Shown here piece after piece: positions 17,700-29,385 of a stretch of 64,000 nt of DNA. Both the position numbers and the translations under genes were made by a program. A model generated the notes under the pieces. The model did no database searches. It had not been told where the DNA came from and saw nothing but the letters and a program-made list of their open reading frames with translations. The DNA lies in contig CAYZWU010000004.1 in assembly GCA_964482235.1 (NCBI GenBank), positions 62,001 to 126,000 on the forward strand, given 5' to 3'. This DNA comes from CAYZWU01 sp964482235. Its GTDB lineage: Bacteria > Planctomycetota > B15-G4 > CAYZWU01. Every line of letters starts with the position of its first letter. The stretch's first letter is position 1.

Positions 17700-18880
17700 T
17701 CAATCCGCTCTCTTCAACGACTCCACGATGTCGAGCCTCGATGCACCGAGCGCCGGGATCAGGCCGCCCACGAAACCGACGACCAGCGAGGCGCCGATCC
17801 CCGTGGCCAGAAGGACCGGCCGCACGGCAACGGGGATGGTGTATCCTCTCATGACGAAATCCTGGTTCGTGATGTTCACCAGGATGAATGCGGCCAGGCA
17901 TCCCACCGTTCCGCCCAGCAGGCTGAGGAGAACCGATTCGGCGATGACAAGGCTCATGATCCGCGGCTTCCCGAAGCCGATCGAGCGCAGCGTCCCGATC
18001 TCCTGGAACCTGTCCCTCACGGACATGCTGATCGTGTTGGCGATGCAGAGGAGGATCACGAGGCTGGTGAACAGGATCACGTAGCCGGCATAGCGCAGCA
18101 TGTCGTTCAGGTCGTCGATCGCCTGGTCGAGAGCCATCTGCGCCGGCTCGGCCCGGATGTCCTTCGGATAGCCCTGCATGTTGTTGATTGCCGTGACCGC
18201 GGTCTTGGTGTTCACCCGGTCGTCGACCTTGACGAAGACCTGGTTCGCCACGCCGCGCCTCTCCTCCACCTCCTGCAGGAAAATCCTGCCTGTGAGAATC
18301 ACGCTCTTGTAGGTCGGATCGCTGGGCGTGAACACTCCGGCCATGTGAAGGGAGAGATCGTTGAAGTCGGCCATGACGAACTCCTTGCCGACCTCCCAGA
18401 TGTACTTGTCATCGAAAGCCGTGACGAAATCGCACCCCAGCAGGGCGGCGTTCTTCTTCGAGAGGAACTCCTCCCACGCCCCGGGCGGCTCCACCTTGGT
18501 GATGTCGATGAAGTCCTTGAGCTTTTCCTTTTCGATTCCTGCGATCTTGACCAGACCGCCGCCTGACGACGCTCAGAGGTTCTGCTTGAAGAACACAGGC
18601 GCGGCATCGACAACGTGGGGAGTCTCCTCCACGATCCGCTCCGCCAACCTGACGTCGTCGGGCAACTCGCTCTTCGTGGGTCAGTAGATGTCCTTCTCGT
18701 TGACCACCAGCAGGGTCTCGACCTGATTGGCGATCACCTCGTTGCGGCTGTCGAAGATGGCGAAGAGGTAGGTCACGATGAACACGGCCACCGCCACCCC
18801 GAACACCGTCAGCACGGTCCGCACCGGATTGCGACCCACATTCCTGAAAATGTAACGCCAGTGCTTGAACATGGTCTCAC

Positions 18881-18884
<4 letters not shown>
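17700..18884 (-). CDS. ABC transporter permease, MacB/FtsX type (permease 1), with two in-frame UGA codons: candidate selenoprotein
   Basis: The frame runs from GTG 18884 to TGA 17702-17700 (394 codons) and is interrupted only by UGA at codon 68 (18683-18681) and codon 104 (18575-18573). Upstream is a basic N-terminus and helix 1 (VRTVLTVFGVAVAVFIVTYL). Between the UGAs are 35 open codons beginning PTKSELPDDV and ending FFKQNL. Downstream are the periplasmic domain and three C-terminal helices with FQEIGTLRSIGFGKPRIM, ending normally at SLKRAD. Related permeases, as I recall them, have a Cys-Pro before the SxLP segment and an Asn-x-Cys at the second site, so both UGAs may encode selenocysteine. 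The start overlaps the ATPase stop (GTGA). No selA/B/C/D is in the window. A pseudogene remains possible. Confidence 0.62.
18541..18575 (-). promoter_or_regulatory. candidate bacterial SECIS hairpin after the second UGA (codon 104)
   Basis: On the minus strand GCGGUC (18559-18554) pairs with GAUCGC (18546-18541), giving six pairs with one G-U and a 7-base loop UGGUCAA with G at its second position. The stem begins 13 bases after the UGA (18575-18573). This is the geometry of bacterial SECIS elements: a short hairpin soon after UGA with G near the 5' side of the loop. It was found by eye and not folded computationally. Confidence 0.5.
18648..18683 (-). promoter_or_regulatory. weak candidate SECIS hairpin after the first UGA (codon 68)
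   Basis: CCCGAC (18662-18657) can pair with GTCAGG (18653-18648) with one C-A mismatch and a 3-base loop GAC whose first base is G. The stem begins 18 bases after UGA (18683-18681). Spacing fits a bacterial SECIS but the stem is weak and the loop is at the lower size limit. Confidence 0.28.
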
Positions 18885-19570
<686 letters not shown>

Positions 19571-20741
19571 CTGGCTTTCCCATGAACCTGATTCGCGCGA
19601 TCATCTCGGGATGAAGCGAATCGGATGTAGCGAGCAGCTGTACCTTGACCTGGATCGTGTTCTTCTTGAAATCGGCCAGCGGATCGATGCGGATCACCTT
19701 GCCCTTGTAGATTCGGCCCGGCTCCACATCGGTGAAGACATCCACCTCCTGGCCGATGGAGACGGAAGCGATATCCTCCAGCCGGACGTCGACGCGCACC
19801 TGCAGGTCGCAGGGATCGTAAAGGCTCACGATCCTCGGATTCTGCACCGGGATATAGGTCCCCGGCGTGACGAACCGCTCGAGCACCACGCCGTCGACCG
19901 GACTCTTCACCACGGTGTAGTCGTACCTGTTTCGCGCCAGCTCGAGGAGCGCCCGCCGGCGCGCCACCTCGGCCTCGGCCGCCTCGACCTCCTCGACGCG
20001 ATAGCCTTCCTTCTTGAGGAGCTGCTCCTGCCGCAGCGCCTCGACATGCGCCTCGGCTTCGCGGAAGGCGGCCTGGTCGATCTCCAGCTGTTCCCGGCTC
20101 ACCGCCCCCGTGTCGAGGAGCGCCTCGGTGCGCTCCATCACCTGCCTCTTGAGCACCATGTCTGCCTGGGCCGCGGCAAGGTCGGCAGACGCCTTCTCGA
20201 CCTCCTGAACGCGAAAACCCGTTTTCAGGCGCTTGAGATCCGCCTCGGCCGCGCTGACCTCGGCGACGGCCCGGTCGAGGGCGTCCTTCTCGTCCTTCCG
20301 GTAGAGCTTGGCGATCACGTCTCCGGCGCGGACGCGCGATCCCTCGAGGACGTTGAGCTCCTCGAGGCGCCCCGGAATGAGCGAGCTGATGACGATCGGA
20401 TGGTAGGAGGGAACCTCGATCCAGCCGCCCTCGGTGAAACCGGCCGCCCTGGGCGTTGCAGAGCCGCTGCTCGAAGCGCCGTCGCCGTCGTCAGCACCCT
20501 GCTTCTCCTTTGTCGCGTTCGCCCCGTTGTCGGCGCCCGGGTCCTCGCCGGCCTCGCCGAGGAGATCGGGATACCAGCGAGCAGCCAGGTAGCCGCCGAC
20601 AAGACCGATGATCAGGAAGACAATGATGACCAGTACCGATGAACCCCTTCGGGCCTTGACCGGCCTATGATCGATCCTGAGATCATTCAGATCTACTTCG
20701 CTCATTGTGTCATCAAACCTACCAGCGTTTAGGAAATCCGG

Positions 20742-20773
20742 ATAATATCATGGTTCGGGCGGAGCAGAGTCAA
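20742..20773 (-). promoter_or_regulatory. candidate promoter of the efflux operon
   Basis: On the minus strand TTGACT (20773-20768) is followed by GATATTAT (20749-20742), giving a spacer of 18 to GATATT or 20 to TATTAT. It lies about 40 bases ahead of the adaptor start and would give the efflux operon a promoter separate from pnt. Confidence 0.45.
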
Positions 20774-20828
20774 TACAAAAATATGGCTTTGATGAAACGG
20801 CTCGGCAGAATCCGCCTCCAGCCGCGAA

Positions 20829-22225
<1,397 letters not shown>

Positions 22226-22226
<1 letters not shown>

Positions 22227-22519
22227 CAGCTGGGGCCTCCCGTTTTCTTCTTGAACATCTTGAGCATCCTGTCCGTGACGAGATAGCCGCCCACCACGTT
22301 GATCGTGGCCAGGACAACGGCAAGGAATCCCAGAACCGCGTCGAGGTCGGAGCCCTGCCGGCCGGCCACGACGAGAGCGCCGATCAGCGCGATGCCCGAG
22401 ATGGCGTTCGATCCCGACATGAGCGGCGTGTGCAATGTGGGCGGCACCTTGGTTATCAGGGCGAACCCGGCGAACATGGAGATGACAAAAACGTAGAGTC
22501 CAACAAGAAGGATATCCAT
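22226..22519 (-). CDS. pntAB: NAD(P) transhydrogenase subunit alpha part 2 (membrane domain)
   Basis: This 97-residue membrane subunit is the separate second half of PntA found in three-gene transhydrogenases. It shows the conserved helix FALITKVPPTLHTPLMSGSN and two more helices, GIALIGALVV and the VLGFLAVVLATINVVGGYLVTDRML region. It lies between pntAA (49 bases upstream) and pntB (one-base overlap). Confidence 0.94.
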
Positions 22520-22568
22520 TTATTCATCCTCTGTGGGGCCTCCTGAACGGGCAGAGCCCCGGCTTGCG

Positions 22569-23699
22569 CTAACTGTTTTCGAGAAGGAGACGCCCCTCAT
22601 GAGCCAGGACGCACCCCTTCACGATCTCATCCTCGAAGTCGACGTGCAGGCCGGTCTCGTTCAGGAATAGCTTGAAAAGCGTGGAGATGTTCCTCGAATA
22701 GAGCTGGCTCGCGTGGACGGGCATGGAGCTGGGTATGTTCAGGGGAGCGGTGACGAGAACGCCCTGATGCAGGACATCCTCCCCCGGCCGGGTGACCTCG
22801 CAGTTTCCGCCCCCTTCCGCCGCCAGATCGACGATGACCGAGCCGGGACGCATCGCCTCGACCATTTTTGTCGTGACGATCAGGGGAGCCTTCCTGTCCG
22901 GGATCTGCGCCGTGGTGATCACCACGTCCGCCTGGGCCACGTGCCTGCTGATCAGCTCCTGCTGTTTCGTCTTCTCGTCCTCGCTCTGTTCCCTGGCGTA
23001 CTGGCCGGAGCCGCCCTCCTGGACCGGTCCGTCGTCGACCTGGATGAAGCGGGCGCCGAGGCTCTCCACTTCCTCCTTGACGGCGGGGCGCACATCGTTG
23101 GCCTCCACGACGGCTCCCAGCCGCCGCGCCGTGGCGATGGCCTGGAGGCCTGCCACGCCGGCGCCGAGAACGAACACCTTTGCCGGGGGCATGGTACCCG
23201 CCGCCGTGGTCAGCATGGGAAAGTACTTTCCCAGCGCGGCGGCGCCGAGGAGCACGGCCTTGTACCCGGCCAGCGAGGCCTGGGATGAAAGGGCATCCAT
23301 GCTCTGGGCCCTGCTGATGCGCGGAATCGTGTTCATGCTGACAGCCGTGACCTTCCGCTCGGCCAGCTTCTCGAGCCGCTGCCTGTGCGCCACGGGCTGC
23401 AGGAAGGAGATCGAGCACGATCCCTCTCTCAGCCGTTCCGCTTCATCAAAGCCCTCGCCGTTGCGATCTCCCGGAGGTTGGACCTTCAGGAAAAGATCGC
23501 CGCCGGCAAAGATCTCTTCAGGAGGGAGAACGGTCGCACCGGCCTCCTCGTAGCTTTTGTCGTCGAACCAGGCGTTTTGGCCGGCGCCGGCTTCGACGAG
23601 CACCTCGAGACCGTTCCTGACGATCTTGGAGACAGCGTCCGGCACCAGGGCGACCCGCCTCTCGTTCTTTTCCGTTTCCTTGAGAACCGCAACTTTCAT
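22569..23699 (-). CDS. pntAA: NAD(P) transhydrogenase subunit alpha part 1
   Basis: This soluble NAD(H)-binding domain I has 376 residues, the expected length for the split-alpha type. The N-terminus VAVLKETEKNERRVALVPD matches the alanine-dehydrogenase/PntA family. The NAD-binding loop is FVLGAGVAGLQAIATARRLGA, with VEANDVRPAVKEEVESLG (Asp at the ribose position) and the mobile loop QIPDRKAPLIVT. It is the first gene of pntAA-pntAB-pntB and is divergent from the porin gene. Confidence 0.95.
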   Translation of the reverse strand: MKVAVLKETEKNERRVALVPDAVSKIVRNGLEVLVEAGAGQNAWFDDKSYEEAGATVLPPEEIFAGGDLFLKVQPPGDRNGEGFDEAERLREGSCSISFLQPVAHRQRLEKLAERKVTAVSMNTIPRISRAQSMDALSSQASLAGYKAVLLGAAALGKYFPMLTTAAGTMPPAKVFVLGAGVAGLQAIATARRLGAVVEANDVRPAVKEEVESLGARFIQVDDGPVQEGGSGQYAREQSEDEKTKQQELISRHVAQADVVITTAQIPDRKAPLIVTTKMVEAMRPGSVIVDLAAEGGGNCEVTRPGEDVLHQGVLVTAPLNIPSSMPVHASQLYSRNISTLFKLFLNETGLHVDFEDEIVKGCVLAHEGRLLLENS

Positions 23700-23862
23700 G
23701 GATCACCCGGCTGCTTTTTACAAACCAGGAAAAGGCGCGATCTTGTGCCGCCCTTTCCGGAACATCGAGAGCCTTTTTTCACTGCTAGCACATTTCGAAA
23801 AAGCTTCAATAGACTGATAGCACCATGAGGGGGGTCGCTGTGGACCGATCGAAATTAAGGTG

Positions 23863-23890
23863 TTGACACGACTGGAAGTAAGACTATCCT
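23863..23890 (+). promoter_or_regulatory. sigma70-type promoter for the OprB-like porin, in a 324-base intergenic region
   Basis: TTGACA (23863-23868) and TATCCT (23885-23890) are 16 bases apart. Transcription would start near 23897, leaving a leader of about 125 bases before the porin start. The whole region 23700-24023 is otherwise without a gene. It has a T-run near 23774 and a possible stem ACCGG/CCGGT at 23938-23962. No operator could be assigned to pntAA. Confidence 0.5.
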
Positions 23891-24023
23891 CTCTCGGTTA
23901 GATTTCTCTAACTTGGCGGCAAAATGTCGTGTTGTTACCGGCGCCGGAAGCATGATCCGGTGAGCTCCGTAAACCGCCGTAAAACGAGTTTGTGCAGCGG
24001 CATCACGAAACGAAGAGGAAGGA

Positions 24024-25292
24024 ATGAAACTTACCTGGCACTCCGAAATGAAGCTTCTCTCGGGTCTCATTCTCTCTTTTCTCCTTTTTACCGCCCTGCT
24101 CCATGCCAGCGAACCTGGGGCACGGGACGAGAACTACCTCCTGCCCCTCTGGGTGGACAGGGATCAGCTGACCGGCTCCTGGGGCGGCATCCGGTCCGAG
24201 TTCGAGGAGAAGGGCCTCCTCCTCGAACTCTCCTACACCGGCGAGCTTTTCTCGAACCTGAGGGGCGGTCTCGACACATCCAACGCCACGCTCTTCCGCG
24301 GGAGCGTGGACTTCTCCGTCACCCTCGACGTGGAGAAAATGGGCCTCTGGGACGATGGACAGCTCGTCATCCTCACCCAGAGCCAGCATGGAAACAGCCT
24401 GACTGACAAGCATCTGGGCGACTATCAGGTCCTGAGCAACATCGACAGCAACGACTTCACCCAGGTGAGTGAGTTCTGGTTCGAGCAGAGCCTCTACAAG
24501 GACAAGCTGCGGTTCAAGATCGGGAAACAGGATGCCAACACGGATTTCTGCGCCTCCGACTACGGTGCCGACTTCATCAACTCCTCCTTCGGCTTCCCTG
24601 TCAACATCCCCTTGACCACCTACCCTGATCCCGGCCTCGGGGCGGCCCTGTTCGCCCAGCCCTGGGAGCGAATCGGTCTCTCGGCCGGCCTCTTCGACGG
24701 CGATGCAAAGGGAGGGACATCCGGCTTCGGGACGTCCTTCGACGGGAAGGGCGGCGCCCTCTCGGTCCTCCAGGCCAACGTCGGGTGGAAGGGCGGTCCG
24801 CGACGCCGCTGCCCCGGAACGTGGCGCGTCGGAATCTGGCATCACAGCGACAGCGTCCATGAGATCACGCGGTCCGCGACGCCCACGCGCTACTCGAGCA
24901 ACCACGGCGCGTTCCTGATCATCGACCAGGCGCTCTTCACCGAGGGAGGCAAGCACGAAGTCCCCCAGGGACTGGGTGCCTTCCTTCAGATGTCGTGGGC
25001 GCCGGAGGACAGGAACGAGGTCTCCTGCTACACGGGAGGCGGCCTCTCCTACACCGGACTGCTGCCCGGTCGGGATCTCGATGTGACGGGACTGGGTGTG
25101 GCACGGGCCGTCTTCTCGGACCGGATCGGCGACCTGGACGGGCGCAGCCATGAAACGGCGGTCGAGGTGTTCCACCGCCTCCAGTTGACTCCCTGGCTGA
25201 GCCTCCAGCCGGAACTGCAATTCATCTTCAATCCGGGAGGCAACGGCCGGAACGCTCTTGCGGCCGGAACGCGCTTCGAGCTGGTTTTCTGA
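24024..25292 (+). CDS. OprB-family carbohydrate-selective porin
   Basis: This 422-residue outer-membrane beta-barrel has a signal peptide (LLSGLILSFLLFTALLHAS). The start of the mature protein, DQLTGSWGGIRSEFEEKGL, is the signature of the OprB/porin B family, followed by alternating beta strands and FEQSLYKDKLRFKIGKQDAN, also typical. It ends in Phe (RFELVF), as outer-membrane barrels do. GGAAGGA precedes the ATG. It is probably a channel for sugars or other polar solutes; the specific substrate is unknown. It is convergent with nfo. Confidence 0.85.
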   Translation: MKLTWHSEMKLLSGLILSFLLFTALLHASEPGARDENYLLPLWVDRDQLTGSWGGIRSEFEEKGLLLELSYTGELFSNLRGGLDTSNATLFRGSVDFSVTLDVEKMGLWDDGQLVILTQSQHGNSLTDKHLGDYQVLSNIDSNDFTQVSEFWFEQSLYKDKLRFKIGKQDANTDFCASDYGADFINSSFGFPVNIPLTTYPDPGLGAALFAQPWERIGLSAGLFDGDAKGGTSGFGTSFDGKGGALSVLQANVGWKGGPRRRCPGTWRVGIWHHSDSVHEITRSATPTRYSSNHGAFLIIDQALFTEGGKHEVPQGLGAFLQMSWAPEDRNEVSCYTGGGLSYTGLLPGRDLDVTGLGVARAVFSDRIGDLDGRSHETAVEVFHRLQLTPWLSLQPELQFIFNPGGNGRNALAAGTRFELVF

Positions 25293-25327
25293 CACGGTCG
25301 CTCTGAAGCGGCGGAAATCGAACCGGA

Positions 25328-26197
25328 TCAGGCGCCCAGCGCAAGGCGGCGCAACGTCTTCAGGTTGATCCTGTCCTCGGCCATGTCGGCGCCCTTCGGC
25401 GTTTCGAGGATCTTCGGCAGCTTTACCAACCGTGGATCGGTCATGATCAGGCGGAAACCCTCGATCCCGATATGCCCCTTGCCGATGTGCTCGTGCCTGT
25501 CAAGCCGGCTTCCCAGCTTTCCCTTCGAATCGTTGAGGTGCATCACTTCGAGCCTGGAGAGTCCGATGATCGAGTCGAACTCGCTGAACACCTCGCCGAA
25601 GGTCTCCTCGCGGCTGATGTCGTATCCGGCGGCAAAAGCATGGCACGTATCGAAGCAGACGCCGAGCCTTTCCGGCTCCTTCACCCGATCGATGATCTCG
25701 GCCAGGTGCTCGAATCGGTATCCCAGGTTCGTTCCCTGGCCGGCCGTCGTTTCGAGCAATATCCGTGACGAGGAGCCTTCCGTCCTGGCATGGATCGTGT
25801 CGAGAGATTCGGCCACGCGATCGATCCCCGCCTTTTCGCCGGTCTTCATGTGCGCGCCGGGATGAATGACGAGCGAGGGGATGCCCAGCACCTCGACGCG
25901 CTCGACCTCGTCGAGGAGGGCATCGATCGACTTCTCGCGCATCGCCCTGTCCGGCGAAGCGATGTTGATCAGGTAGGCGTCGTGGGCAACGACCGGGGCG
26001 ATGCCCGACTCTCCCCAGGCCGTCTTGAAGCGATCGATCTCCTTCCCGTCGAGAGGCCTGGCCGCCCACTGGTTCGGGCTCTTCGTGAAGATCTGCATCG
26101 TGGTGCAGCCCACGTCGCCACCCCTCTCGAAGGCCCGTGACACGCCCCCGGCTGTTGACATGTGCGCCCCGAGCAGCAGGTCGGCAGGATCGGTCAT
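25328..26197 (-). CDS. nfo: endonuclease IV (AP endonuclease)
   Basis: This zinc-dependent apurinic/apyrimidinic endonuclease of base-excision repair has 289 residues, normal for the family. Motifs: GAHMSTAGGVSRAFERG, MQIFTKSPNQW, VIHPGAHMKTGEKAG, LLETTAGQGTNLGYRFEHL, GVCFDTCHAFAAGYD, MHLNDSKGKLGSRLDRHEHIGKG-like segment and ETPKGADM. All the His, Asp and Glu metal ligands of the family appear in place. It is 96 bases downstream of the GH172 gene on the same strand and may be its own unit. Confidence 0.95.
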   Translation of the reverse strand: MTDPADLLLGAHMSTAGGVSRAFERGGDVGCTTMQIFTKSPNQWAARPLDGKEIDRFKTAWGESGIAPVVAHDAYLINIASPDRAMREKSIDALLDEVERVEVLGIPSLVIHPGAHMKTGEKAGIDRVAESLDTIHARTEGSSSRILLETTAGQGTNLGYRFEHLAEIIDRVKEPERLGVCFDTCHAFAAGYDISREETFGEVFSEFDSIIGLSRLEVMHLNDSKGKLGSRLDRHEHIGKGHIGIEGFRLIMTDPRLVKLPKILETPKGADMAEDRINLKTLRRLALGA

Positions 26198-26293
26198 TCT
26201 CTGTTCTCCTCACGTGATGGGACAGGAAGTACAAGTCGGCAGGTCGCTGTAATAGCACATCCCAGAGCAGGATCTACCGCAGGGATGGAAAGA

Positions 26294-28462
26294 TCACATC
26301 TTCTTCACCCAGAGGTAATCGAATCCAACCGTGCCGGCCCCGGTGCAGACGAGAACGAGCTCGAAGGTGCCGGCCTTCAGTTTGAGCGGCTCGAACGACG
26401 TGCTGAGCAGGCGGTTCGCGTGAGAGCTCCTGGCCGCCACGATCCCCGGATCGAGATTCTCTCCTTCGCCGCCTCCCCTGTTCCGGACCTTCAACGCCGT
26501 CCCGTTGATCTCGGCCCGGAACGAGCCGCCGTCGGGCCTGTGGGTCGTCACGAGGCTTACCATGCGGTTGCCGTCCTCAGCGCAGGGGAGAAAAAGACGC
26601 AGCCTGTCGTCTTTCTCGGCCCGCCACTCGATCAGACGCCCGCGCGCGGCGCCGCTCCGATGCTCGACATTGCTGATGAAGCCGCCCGTCACGGCAGGCC
26701 CCAGGTCCTCGAAGAAATGGAACGTGGAATTCGAGGCCCCCCCGTAGGCCTGCGGCTCGTTCGACCTGACCGGCTGCACCTTCAGATCGGAGGAGAGCAG
26801 CCCTCTGTGGTCGTCCAGGGCGCCGGGGCGGGCATAGAGGTAGGCGATCCGGCTGTAGCTCATGTCCGGAAAGGGGCTGTGGTGATAAAGCTCCATGTAG
26901 AATGCCAGCGCCCGCTCGAAGGGGATCGGATCGATCAGGTGCCACCGGTGGTTCGAGACGTAGCCGAGGTTTCCCGGCCCCGAGTCGAGCGGCTGGCCGC
27001 AGTAGGGATGATCGAAGAGGTCCGGCCGGCTCCACGAGTAGTTGAAGTAATCCTCGGAGCCTGTACCGAAGAAGCAGGCCGTCTCTTCATCGTCGACGAA
27101 GATCTTCTCATCCCCCTCGCCCCACCAGTTTCCTGCCGGCGTGGGCGCGGCCGAGGGGTTCACCACCATCACGGCGGCACCGACCAGGTGCCCGGTCCCG
27201 CGGAGCACGACGAAGGGCATGTCGATCACCTGCCTCTTCATCAGGTGAAGGTTGTTGTCCGACCGCCAGCGGGCCCGGAAGTAGAGAGAACGGTCATCCC
27301 ACGTCCATGGCGCCACGGTGACGGCGCCGCGGAGCGTCAGGGTCTGCTGCGTGGTGTTGCGCAGGGAGATCTCCGCCTGGCGTCTGTAGGGCATCACGAA
27401 ACGGCAGGTCATGGTCCCATCTGGCGCCACCCGGAAGGGCACGCTGTTGTAGACGTTGACTCCCGGACCGGATCCGAAGAAATCGCCCACGGGCGCCTCG
27501 ACCTGGGGGTGGCTCGCCCCGTCGAACCTGATCGTCAGGAGGGCGCCGCGAAGCGCTTCCTCCCTGGCCGCCCCTTCGAGGTTCAATGTCAGCTCGGCGA
27601 TGGCCCCGCCTGCCGTCTCCTCGCCGCCTGGCGTGGTCCATTTCCAGAGAGCACCCGGCACGATGGTCTCCTCCCCCACCTCGATCCGGCTGCCTGCCGC
27701 GCAGGGGGGCGGATCGGTCAGGCGGGCAACGGCCTGCTGAAGGTTCTCCGAGTAGTCGTGCAGGTCCTGCTCCGTGAAGGTGGCCACCGGGGTTCCCTCA
27801 ACAAACTCGATCACTTCGAGATGGTAGAAGTGGGTATCCTGGATCTTTCCCTCCCAGGTCACCTTCAGCGATCGGCCATAGGGGATCGGCAGGTAGTCGG
27901 CATCCTGCTGGCGAAAGGCATCCCCGCATTTCAGGTCGACCTTGCCCTTCTCTAGAAGCCTCTCCGCCTTTCTCACGAGGAAATCCGCTGCCGGTCCCTC
28001 GAAAAACGGAACCTCGGCATCGTCCAGGTAGACGCGGATCGTGCCGTTGATCCAGGCCGACCAGGTCCGGACCATTGCGCCCGGCCCCTGGCTCGATGCC
28101 ATGAGATAGAGGCCCACGCCATCCTCGCCGGGCTCGCGGAGCACTTTCTCGAATCCGGGGATCGCCTCGCGTCCGAAACCGTCGGAATTGGCGAACCATC
28201 CCGCTTCTCCGGGCGATCGCGAACTGCGGTCGTAGCTCGAGAACTGCCTGGTCGTGAAGGACGGAACGGGCAGCCTCGCCAGCGCCTCCATGTCGGTCAT
28301 CGAGTCGAGGAGCGTGCCGAAGGTGACCGCCTGCGCAGTCTCGCCGGCCGCCTCCTTCATCGGTTCACCCTGATCATCCTGCCCCACTCCGATGCAGGAG
28401 GCGGGGAGGAACAGCCAGAGGGCGGAAACTACAAAGGAAAGAAGCGTACTGAATCGTGCCAT
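26294..28462 (-). CDS. GH172 (DUF2961) family glycoside hydrolase, predicted lipoprotein
   Basis: This 722-residue protein carries the DUF2961 domain, now glycoside hydrolase family 172, which acts on furanosidic linkages such as D-arabinofuranosides and difructose anhydride. Family features include RQFSSYDRSSRSPG near the N-terminus, NWWGEGDEKIFVDDE, FGTGSEDYFNYSW and HLIDPIPFERALAFYMELYHH. Glu residues in the GEGDEK and GSEDY segments are the expected catalytic region. A lipobox (FLPASC) suggests export and lipid anchoring. The length is above the single-domain size; the extra N- and C-terminal parts look beta-rich. It lies 36 bases after the DUF364 gene. Confidence 0.85.
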   Translation of the reverse strand: MARFSTLLSFVVSALWLFLPASCIGVGQDDQGEPMKEAAGETAQAVTFGTLLDSMTDMEALARLPVPSFTTRQFSSYDRSSRSPGEAGWFANSDGFGREAIPGFEKVLREPGEDGVGLYLMASSQGPGAMVRTWSAWINGTIRVYLDDAEVPFFEGPAADFLVRKAERLLEKGKVDLKCGDAFRQQDADYLPIPYGRSLKVTWEGKIQDTHFYHLEVIEFVEGTPVATFTEQDLHDYSENLQQAVARLTDPPPCAAGSRIEVGEETIVPGALWKWTTPGGEETAGGAIAELTLNLEGAAREEALRGALLTIRFDGASHPQVEAPVGDFFGSGPGVNVYNSVPFRVAPDGTMTCRFVMPYRRQAEISLRNTTQQTLTLRGAVTVAPWTWDDRSLYFRARWRSDNNLHLMKRQVIDMPFVVLRGTGHLVGAAVMVVNPSAAPTPAGNWWGEGDEKIFVDDEETACFFGTGSEDYFNYSWSRPDLFDHPYCGQPLDSGPGNLGYVSNHRWHLIDPIPFERALAFYMELYHHSPFPDMSYSRIAYLYARPGALDDHRGLLSSDLKVQPVRSNEPQAYGGASNSTFHFFEDLGPAVTGGFISNVEHRSGAARGRLIEWRAEKDDRLRLFLPCAEDGNRMVSLVTTHRPDGGSFRAEINGTALKVRNRGGGEGENLDPGIVAARSSHANRLLSTSFEPLKLKAGTFELVLVCTGAGTVGFDYLWVKKM

Positions 28463-28498
28463 GATTCTTCTCTCAATCTCGGGGTGATATAGGACGTT

Positions 28499-29266
28499 TC
28501 AGCTGCGACCGTATGGGCAGATCCTGGGCACGTCCAGAAGACGGGAGACTCCTGCGGCAGTGACGCCGAAAAGCTTCAGGTGCGTGCCGTGCTTTCGCGA
28601 CAGGTCGTGGATGCCGTCGAAGGAGCCGTTCACCAGTGTGGTTCCCGTGACGAGAACCATGTCCACCGCTTTGATCAGCTCCTCCGTCTCGTGCCTGCCG
28701 TCCAGGATCCTGATCCCGAACTTTCTCGTATTGATCCGGCTCCTGTCCAGATCGGTGATCAGGACGCTCTCGCTGCCGAATGCGGCGGCCAGCGCCTCGG
28801 CGATGGCTGGATTGAAGCCGATCAGCCCCACGCGCCGGCAGCCCTCGGCCCCGAGCTGCCTGGTGATCTCCAGGCCGCACTGGGCGGGATCGGTGTCCTT
28901 GCAGTGGATCACACCCTCCACAAGTCCGAGCGCCCGCATCGTTGCATTCAATGCGGCGACGAAGAGCGCCCGCGACCGGTTCGACGTGAGGGGCATGGCG
29001 AGCAGGTCATCGATCGTCCCCCGGTACTCGCCGGGCGCATCGGTGAAGGCCTGCCCCCTGGCATCGAGCACAACGGCCTCCACCATGACCTCCTTGCCCT
29101 CGATGATGGGAAAATCATCCCGTCCGGGGCGCCCGATCGCTTCCTCGGCAGTGAGGGAAGCGGCATGGACCGCCACATCCGCCCCGGCCAGCCCGTGCTG
29201 ATCCACCACTGTCCGGAAGGCGGCTCGCGCCTCGTCGAGCGTGCTCTTTCCGGCTTGATCGCTCAT
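28499..29266 (-). CDS. DUF364-like Rossmann-fold protein, putative metal-chelation domain
   Basis: This 255-residue cytoplasmic protein resembles DUF364, a Rossmann-like fold related to proteins proposed to handle heavy metals or corrinoid-type ligands. Visible segments are GLIGFNPAIAEALAAAFG (dinucleotide-like glycine turn), VLITDLDRSRIN, and VLVTGTTLVNGSFD, a motif common in DUF364. The frame opens at 29290, but ATG 29266 (MSDQAGKST) is the more likely start. It may be co-transcribed with the GH172 gene downstream; no functional link is clear. Confidence 0.65.
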   Translation of the reverse strand: MSDQAGKSTLDEARAAFRTVVDQHGLAGADVAVHAASLTAEEAIGRPGRDDFPIIEGKEVMVEAVVLDARGQAFTDAPGEYRGTIDDLLAMPLTSNRSRALFVAALNATMRALGLVEGVIHCKDTDPAQCGLEITRQLGAEGCRRVGLIGFNPAIAEALAAAFGSESVLITDLDRSRINTRKFGIRILDGRHETEELIKAVDMVLVTGTTLVNGSFDGIHDLSRKHGTHLKLFGVTAAGVSRLLDVPRICPYGRS

Positions 29267-29385
29267 CGTTCCGATTGCCCGATCCAACACTTTGTATTAC
29301 GATTTCCGTTTTGAAGCCGATTGTTTCAGTATGGCAGCAGCTTTCTTGCGTCTCAAGAAAAACCCGACATTCCCGGACAGCTCAG

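Noticed and set aside
26162..27955. 597-codon open frame on the plus strand
   Set aside because: It is antisense to the GH172 gene and has no recognisable motif.
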